A model generated the notes under the pieces. The model was not told where the DNA came from. It did not search any database and saw nothing but the letters and a program-made list of their open reading frames with translations. Below, in pieces: positions 29,724-33,320 of a DNA stretch of 33,320 bases (position 1 is the first letter of the stretch; the number at the start of each line of letters is the position of its first letter). The translations under genes and the position numbers were made by a program. Source of the stretch: Lentisphaeria bacterium (GTDB lineage: Bacteria; Verrucomicrobiota; Lentisphaeria; Victivallales; Victivallaceae); NCBI GenBank assembly GCA_017507125.1, contig JAFWBQ010000019.1, positions 1 through 33,320 on the forward strand. The letters run 5' to 3'.

Positions 29724-32159
29724 ATGATTCTTCAGATCCTCAAAAACAAGCTGTGTGCCACGGCATCAGACGGCACTGTGATGAAGTTTTCTTTCCCGGC
29801 TGTTGCTGTGTCCGTCAACGGTGAACGTATTGAAGCTGCCACACCTGTTGGCGAAGTGAAACGCTCCGGTAGATCCTTTATATGCTGCTACCTTGACAGA
29901 GGTATCGAATTTGAGCTTAAAGTGACTCCGGGGAAGGGGGATTGGTTCTTTAAGGAGCTGACCCTCAAAAGCAGTTCCGACCTCCCCACGCCTGACTATG
30001 TGGAACTTGAGTGCCAGAAGATCCCCGCAGGGGGCATGAAGCGCCGGGGCTATATGGTTTCCGGTGCCCTTACGGGCCGTCCCGGCGCAGAAGAGGAGGG
30101 GGGGGGACTCATGCCCGGATGCGGCTATCCTGTCATGGGTAAAAAACTTTTTGCAGGTATCGAACACCCCGCCGCCTTCAACACTGTGAATGAGGAGGGG
30201 ACCTATACTTTGCGTCAGCACCCGGTGTGGAAAGAAAACTGTATCCGCACCTGCCGTGCCGTTACCGGAATGGGCAAAGATCCTGAAGAACTCTTTTATA
30301 CCTATCTTGATACGATCCGTATCCCTGCTCTGAAAAAGCCTCTTGTTTCCTTCTGCTCCTTCTGGAGCGACCCCTATCTTGGAAACTACGAGTACGATGT
30401 GAATGCAGGCAACTACACCAGTCTGGTCAACGCCTTTTCCGCTCTGGGGATCACCCCTGAGATCTATACCCTTGATGCAGGATGGCATGACCGCCGCTCC
30501 ATTTTCGGCGCCAAAAAGTCCTTCGGCGGCAACACCGGACTCAAGAAGGTGGGGGCGCTCTTCCGTGAAAGAGGCGCTGAACTTTCACTCTGGGTCTCCC
30601 ACAACGGTCCCATGGGGTATGATCCTGATTATCTCAGAAGTCAGGGATTCTTCGTGGGGGCAGGAGAAAGTTCTGCCTACTGCGGCGATAACTACGGCGT
30701 CCTGCTTGACCCTGCATTTGAAGAGGCTGTGAGAAAACGCTTTTGTGAACTTGCATCTCCGGAGTACGGCGCTGTCCACTTCAAGATAGACTGGGACAAC
30801 GACTGCGCCGTTTCCCCTGAATTTGTTGAAAAATATCCTACTCGCGACCATGTGCGCGAGGGAAGCATTGATGCCATGATCCGCATCAGCGATGCTATGC
30901 GTCAGGTGAACCCTGATGTGGTGATCCGAAACGGCTGGTGGCCTTCTCCCTGGTGGCTCATGAGCGTGAATCACGTTTTTCTTGCAGACTCCGGGGACTC
31001 CGAATATTCAACCTTCCCGGCGCTGACCCAGCGTGCCGCCGCCGCCAACCACCGGGACCTTATGTACTATATCGAACTGCGCCGTGATGGCTCCCTTGTG
31101 CCCCCGGACGCCTTTGACAACCACGAATTTCCTCATGCCCGGCGCAATCCATTCAGCGAATATCCCGGCGACTGGGCGGATACCTGTATGTGGGCGGTGC
31201 TGCGCGGAGCAACCTATCTGCCCATGACGCTTCAGCCTGAATCCCTTGAGCCGTGGCAGGTTGAGATCCTCAAAGAGACCTTTGCGTTTGCCCGGAAAAA
31301 TGCGGACTCCATCTTTACAGGAAACTCCCGGATGGTGGGGGGCAACCCCAATACCGGGGAAATCTACGGCTTTGAACACCGGAATGTGAAAAAGAAACAG
31401 GTTTTCCTTGCCCTGCGGAATCCCGCTCCTGAAGTTCAGGAAAAGGTCATTGACACCGGATTCCCCCATCAGGTGCAGATCTACCCTGATTTCCGCCGCA
31501 TCGCCCCCGGCGAAAAGGTTTCTTTCGGGGCGCATCAGGTACGCCTTGTCTGCGGTTCGGAAACGCCCTGGGAACTCCCGGCTGAAACCCCTTTTATGGT
31601 GGATAAGGGAGCGCTCTTCATGCCCAACAGTGAACGCCCCGGCGTGAAAGAGATATACTGTCTGCCTGAACTTGTGGAACTTAAAAACGAGTTCCGCAAA
31701 GGAGAAAAGGGCATTGAACTGGAGTTTGCATTGCGTATTCCCTACCGTATGCGGAGCAGCCGCCTTTTCATCAGGATCAACAACTGCGGCAAATCTGTGC
31801 CTGAAGTGAAGCTGCGCTACTCCCGCTACGGTGGATGGCACAACTACGCCTGCTATAATATCCCTGTTACAGAGATCCCGTTCGGTCATGCAGGCAACGG
31901 TGAACGCAAGAATCCTGAAATGGCACACCCCGGCGATTGCCGATTCTATGTGTTTGACGTCCCCCAGGGCGGAGAAGCCTTCATGAACCTTGAGATCAAC
32001 GGCTGTGAAGTTGAAAAAGAGAATATTGAAGTGAGCTATTCCGGCTTTATGGCGCCCGCAAGGAAACCGGAAAGTACCAAATGGCGCTGCTCTCAGCTGA
32101 AAAATACCTTTCCTCCGGCGTATCCGGAGGGGTTTTTCATAAGCAAAAAGCTGAATTGA
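29724..32159 (+). CDS. Cytoplasmic glycoside hydrolase, clan GH-D-like (alpha-galactosidase-like)
   Basis: This 811-aa enzyme lacks a signal peptide and so probably acts inside the cell on imported glycan. Residues 1-200 form an N-terminal beta-rich domain. The central (beta/alpha)8 barrel has TLDAGWHDRR (about 247-256) and HFKIDWDND (352-360). The K-x-D motif (Lys354, Asp356) matches the nucleophile strand of GH27/GH31/GH36-type retaining enzymes. The later VFLADSGDSEYS may hold the acid/base Asp. A beta-sandwich at the C-terminus (about 590-800) includes RLFIRINNCGK. The exact family and linkage (alpha-galactoside, alpha-N-acetylgalactosaminide or other) cannot be fixed by eye. It ends the three-gene operon; a hairpin with T-run lies inside its last codons. 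Confidence 0.82.
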   Translation: MILQILKNKLCATASDGTVMKFSFPAVAVSVNGERIEAATPVGEVKRSGRSFICCYLDRGIEFELKVTPGKGDWFFKELTLKSSSDLPTPDYVELECQKIPAGGMKRRGYMVSGALTGRPGAEEEGGGLMPGCGYPVMGKKLFAGIEHPAAFNTVNEEGTYTLRQHPVWKENCIRTCRAVTGMGKDPEELFYTYLDTIRIPALKKPLVSFCSFWSDPYLGNYEYDVNAGNYTSLVNAFSALGITPEIYTLDAGWHDRRSIFGAKKSFGGNTGLKKVGALFRERGAELSLWVSHNGPMGYDPDYLRSQGFFVGAGESSAYCGDNYGVLLDPAFEEAVRKRFCELASPEYGAVHFKIDWDNDCAVSPEFVEKYPTRDHVREGSIDAMIRISDAMRQVNPDVVIRNGWWPSPWWLMSVNHVFLADSGDSEYSTFPALTQRAAAANHRDLMYYIELRRDGSLVPPDAFDNHEFPHARRNPFSEYPGDWADTCMWAVLRGATYLPMTLQPESLEPWQVEILKETFAFARKNADSIFTGNSRMVGGNPNTGEIYGFEHRNVKKKQVFLALRNPAPEVQEKVIDTGFPHQVQIYPDFRRIAPGEKVSFGAHQVRLVCGSETPWELPAETPFMVDKGALFMPNSERPGVKEIYCLPELVELKNEFRKGEKGIELEFALRIPYRMRSSRLFIRINNCGKSVPEVKLRYSRYGGWHNYACYNIPVTEIPFGHAGNGERKNPEMAHPGDCRFYVFDVPQGGEAFMNLEINGCEVEKENIEVSYSGFMAPARKPESTKWRCSQLKNTFPPAYPEGFFISKKLN
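32112..32137 (+). terminator. Terminator-like hairpin inside the 3' end of the glycosidase gene
   Basis: CCTCCGG (32112-32118) pairs with CCGGAGG (32124-32130) around a 5-nt loop, followed by GG and five T. It encodes PPAYPEGFF, 22 nt before the stop codon, and no other terminator follows. Termination here would be held off while ribosomes translate to the end. Confidence 0.5.
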
Positions 32160-32213
32160 AGTGAAAAAAGGGAGAATTTTGAAAAAAAAGTTTAAAAATT
32201 ATCAAAATTCCAC

Positions 32214-32241
32214 TTGAAAAGTCTCAATTGAGTGATATATT
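32214..32241 (+). promoter_or_regulatory. Promoter for the tRNA-Leu/tRNA-Thr transcript
   Basis: TTGAAA (32214-32219), 16-nt spacer, TATATT (32236-32241); TATTAT two bases later gives 18 nt. The start would be near 32249, about 47 nt before tRNA-Leu. The gap 32160-32295 is otherwise A/T-rich and empty. Confidence 0.6.
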
Positions 32242-32295
32242 ATAAACATGTTTCAGGACAGCGATGTGAATCGCAGTTCGAAAAACACACAAAGT

Positions 32296-32380
32296 GCTCG
32301 GGTGGCGGAACTGGCAGACGCGTATGGTTGAGGTCCATATGGAGCAATCCTTAGGGGTTCAAGTCCCCTCTCGAGTACCA
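32296..32380 (+). tRNA. tRNA-Leu (anticodon GAG)
   Basis: An 85-nt class II tRNA. The acceptor arm is gctcggg paired with ctcgagt, the D-arm gcg...cgc carries the ggcaga loop, and the anticodon stem tatgg/ccata has loop ttgaggt, giving anticodon GAG (CTC/CTT codons). A long variable arm, T-arm gggg-ttcaagt-cccc and an encoded 3' CCA complete the cloverleaf. Confidence 0.96.
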
Positions 32381-32409
32381 TTTATTAAGTGTTCAAGTGG
32401 AATTAATAA

Positions 32410-32485
32410 GCCTACATAGCTCAGTCGGTAGAGCACATCCTTGGTAAGGATGAGGTCTCCGGTTCAAGTCCGGATGTAGGCTCCA
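32410..32485 (+). tRNA. tRNA-Thr (anticodon GGT)
   Basis: A 76-nt tRNA. Acceptor gcctaca/tgtaggc, anticodon stem catcc/ggatg with loop ttggtaa (anticodon GGT), T-arm tccgg-ttcaagt-ccgga and encoded CCA. It lies 29 nt after tRNA-Leu and 406 nt before tuf; tRNA-Thr next to tuf is a known bacterial arrangement. Confidence 0.97.
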
Positions 32486-32736
32486 TTTTTCACTCTGGAA
32501 GTTGTCGCTCAGACGCTTTTGAAGAAATTCAAGTGAACCCGCGATTCCGGAAAAGCAGATCTTGCAAGAGAAAACTGCCCGGATGGGGTTCATGAACTGT
32601 TTATGGCGATGACTGTATAAGCCGGATGCGGTTTGCTGATAAATACGGCGCATCACCTGAGATATTCCGGAAGGTTGAAAGACTGAAAATTCCGGGATCT
32701 GAAAAAAGAGTGGGTGTTGCAAAAGGGTTCTGAAAA

Positions 32737-32774
32737 GGAGTGAACGCTTCTGAAGGGGGGTGAATGCTTCTGAA
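32737..32774 (+). repeat. Two-copy direct repeat upstream of tuf
   Basis: ggagtgaacgcttctgaa (32737-32754) and ggggtgaatgcttctgaa (32757-32774) differ at two positions and lie 20 nt apart in phase. A shorter relative (gggttctgaa) precedes them. Could be a local duplication or a binding site. Confidence 0.6.
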
Positions 32775-32859
32775 CAGAACCGGCAGACCAAAAAAGGTGG
32801 CGCCGCGCAGGTGGCTAACCGGAGTAATGTCCGGTTTGAAATATGAGAATAAACTATAA
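32764..32859 (+). CDS. Possible 31-aa basic small protein upstream of tuf
   Basis: An ATG frame of 31 codons with gggggg just upstream (3 nt spacing, too short for a good site). The product would be basic (NRTGRPKKVAPRRW). It overlaps the direct repeat and hairpin, so it may simply be chance. Listed because nothing else occupies this stretch. Confidence 0.15.
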   Translation: MLLNRTGRPKKVAPRRWLTGVMSGLKYENKL

Positions 32860-32891
32860 CCTAAAAGCAACAATCCGATCAGGAGGAAAAA

Positions 32892-33320
32892 ATGGCTAAG
32901 GAAACTTTCGAGAGAACCAAGCCCCACGTCAACATCGGTACTATCGGCCACGTTGACCACGGTAAGACTACTCTTACCGCCGCTATCACCATGGTGCTGA
33001 ACGGCCTCTATGGTGGCGAAGTCCGCAAATATGATGAAATCGATAATGCCCCGGAGGAAAAGGCTCGTGGAATCACGATCAATACCTCTCACGTTGAATA
33101 TCAGACCGAAAATCGTCACTATGCTCACGTGGACTGCCCTGGACACGCTGACTATGTGAAGAATATGATCACCGGTGCTGCTCAGATGGACGGTGCCATA
33201 CTCGTGATCGCTGCTTCTGACGGGGTGTTCACAACAATGTATTTCATTACGCATTTTCCTTTCTCTCAACGATGGTATTGGTGGCCTTCACGATGCAGTC
33301 GGCAGGGTAGACGCCACGCA
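32892..33320 (+). pseudogene. tuf: Elongation factor Tu, 5' part only; sequence breaks off mid-gene
   Basis: EF-Tu delivers aminoacyl-tRNA to the ribosome. A strong aggaggaaaa site precedes the ATG. Residues 1-111 are excellent EF-Tu: [19 protein letters not shown] (P-loop), [20 protein letters not shown] (switch I), [15 protein letters not shown] (G3) and [16 protein letters not shown]. After Gly111 (nt 33222-33224) the expected PMPQTREHILLARQVG is missing. The frame runs on without similarity to EF-Tu to the window edge. The last ~95 bases look like unrelated minus-strand coding sequence. Either the gene was truncated by rearrangement, or the assembly joined the wrong sequence at a repeated tuf copy. 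The second seems likelier because a disrupted sole tuf would be lethal. Confidence 0.85.
33247..33320 (-). CDS. 3' end of an unidentified minus-strand gene (partial)
   Basis: Read on the minus strand, the right edge encodes [23 protein letters not shown] and a TAA stop at 33249-33247. That stop overlaps by one base a following ATG (33247-33245) that starts MKYIVVN, with an aaagga site upstream. This is the pattern of two coupled genes and supports the idea that the edge is foreign to tuf. The second gene loses its sequence at the junction near 33225. I do not recognise either product. Confidence 0.4.
   Translation of the reverse strand, partial: RGVYPADCIVKATNTIVERKENA

Larger units (their letters stand above)
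32486..32891 (+). other. 406-nt gap between tRNA-Thr and tuf
   Basis: No clear gene. Two direct copies of a ~18-bp sequence (ggNgtgaaYgcttctgaa) lie at 32737-32754 and 32757-32774. A hairpin aaccgga/tccggtt is at 32817-32823 with 32830-32836, and a TATAAC box is at 32855-32860. A 31-codon open frame (32764-32859) is described separately. Promoter assignment for tuf is unclear. Confidence 0.5.

Noticed and set aside
31008..31928. Long minus-strand frame opposite the glycosidase
   Set aside because: Antisense to a well-supported plus-strand enzyme with conserved catalytic motifs; no ribosome-binding site or family features.
32601..33269. A 222-codon minus-strand frame running through tuf and its upstream region
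   Set aside because: Most of it is antisense to clear EF-Tu sequence, and its start falls in the foreign tail. There is no coding signature.
1..33320. CRISPR arrays, transposons, prophage or integron elements
   Set aside because: I saw no regular repeat-spacer pattern, transposase, integrase or phage structural gene anywhere in the window.

Overview
The window is a bacterial chromosome segment with about 50-55% GC, dense housekeeping genes and short gaps. Gene content points to a Gram-negative-type envelope: a TolC-like lipoprotein, an O-antigen-ligase-like protein and a RodZ-like protein. The secreted DUF4838/CBM9-type protein, the isolated GH-D-clan-like glycosidase, the Sel1 protein and an accBC-Asp23 linkage suggest a Lentisphaerota (Victivallales)-like gut or anaerobic bacterium. 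This placement is an inference from gene families, not a database result. I saw no CRISPR array, transposase, integrase, phage gene or rRNA.

Layout. (1) 1-6529, + strand: the 3' part of ftsK, a short rodZ-like gene, then aroQ-accB-accC-asp23-(195-nt structured spacer)-amaP-like-maf. A good sigma70-type promoter for aroQ onwards overlaps the rodZ stop codon. (2) 6530-11271, + strand: a large exported Sel1-repeat protein, a 79-aa DUF3467-like protein and a TolC-family lipoprotein. (3) 11272-17251, + strand: a seven-gene run of an acidic zinc-ribbon protein, queD, queE, queC, folB, mutS and a xylose-isomerase-like TIM barrel. This couples the queuosine precursor (preQ0) pathway, folate chemistry and mismatch repair in one unit. 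(4) 17252-17565: a convergent intergenic region packed with inverted repeats and a G-quadruplex-type motif. (5) 17566-22157, - strand: two separate units, a 989-aa secreted DUF4838/CBM protein and a CstA-type transporter, each with its own promoter and terminator. (6) 22158-26923, + strand: metG, purU and an O-antigen-ligase/TPR protein. The metG promoter overlaps the divergent cstA promoter so that the two -35 boxes share five bases. (7) 26924-32159, + strand: a 62-aa basic protein on its own, then a glutamine-amidotransferase-like protein, an MFS transporter and a glycosidase in one tight operon. (8) 32160-33320: tRNA-Leu(GAG), tRNA-Thr(GGT), a 406-nt gap and the start of tuf.

The tuf gene loses EF-Tu sequence abruptly after about residue 111. 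The last ~95 bases look instead like the end of one minus-strand gene and the start of another. This is either a rearrangement or, more likely, an assembly junction at a repeated tuf copy.

Most of the window is ordinary housekeeping. The parts most worth a second look are the shared -35 divergent promoter, the structured spacer between asp23 and amaP-like, the hairpin/G4 cluster at 17.3-17.5 kb, the acidic zinc-ribbon protein heading the queuosine operon, the amidotransferase-MFS-glycosidase operon and the tuf junction.
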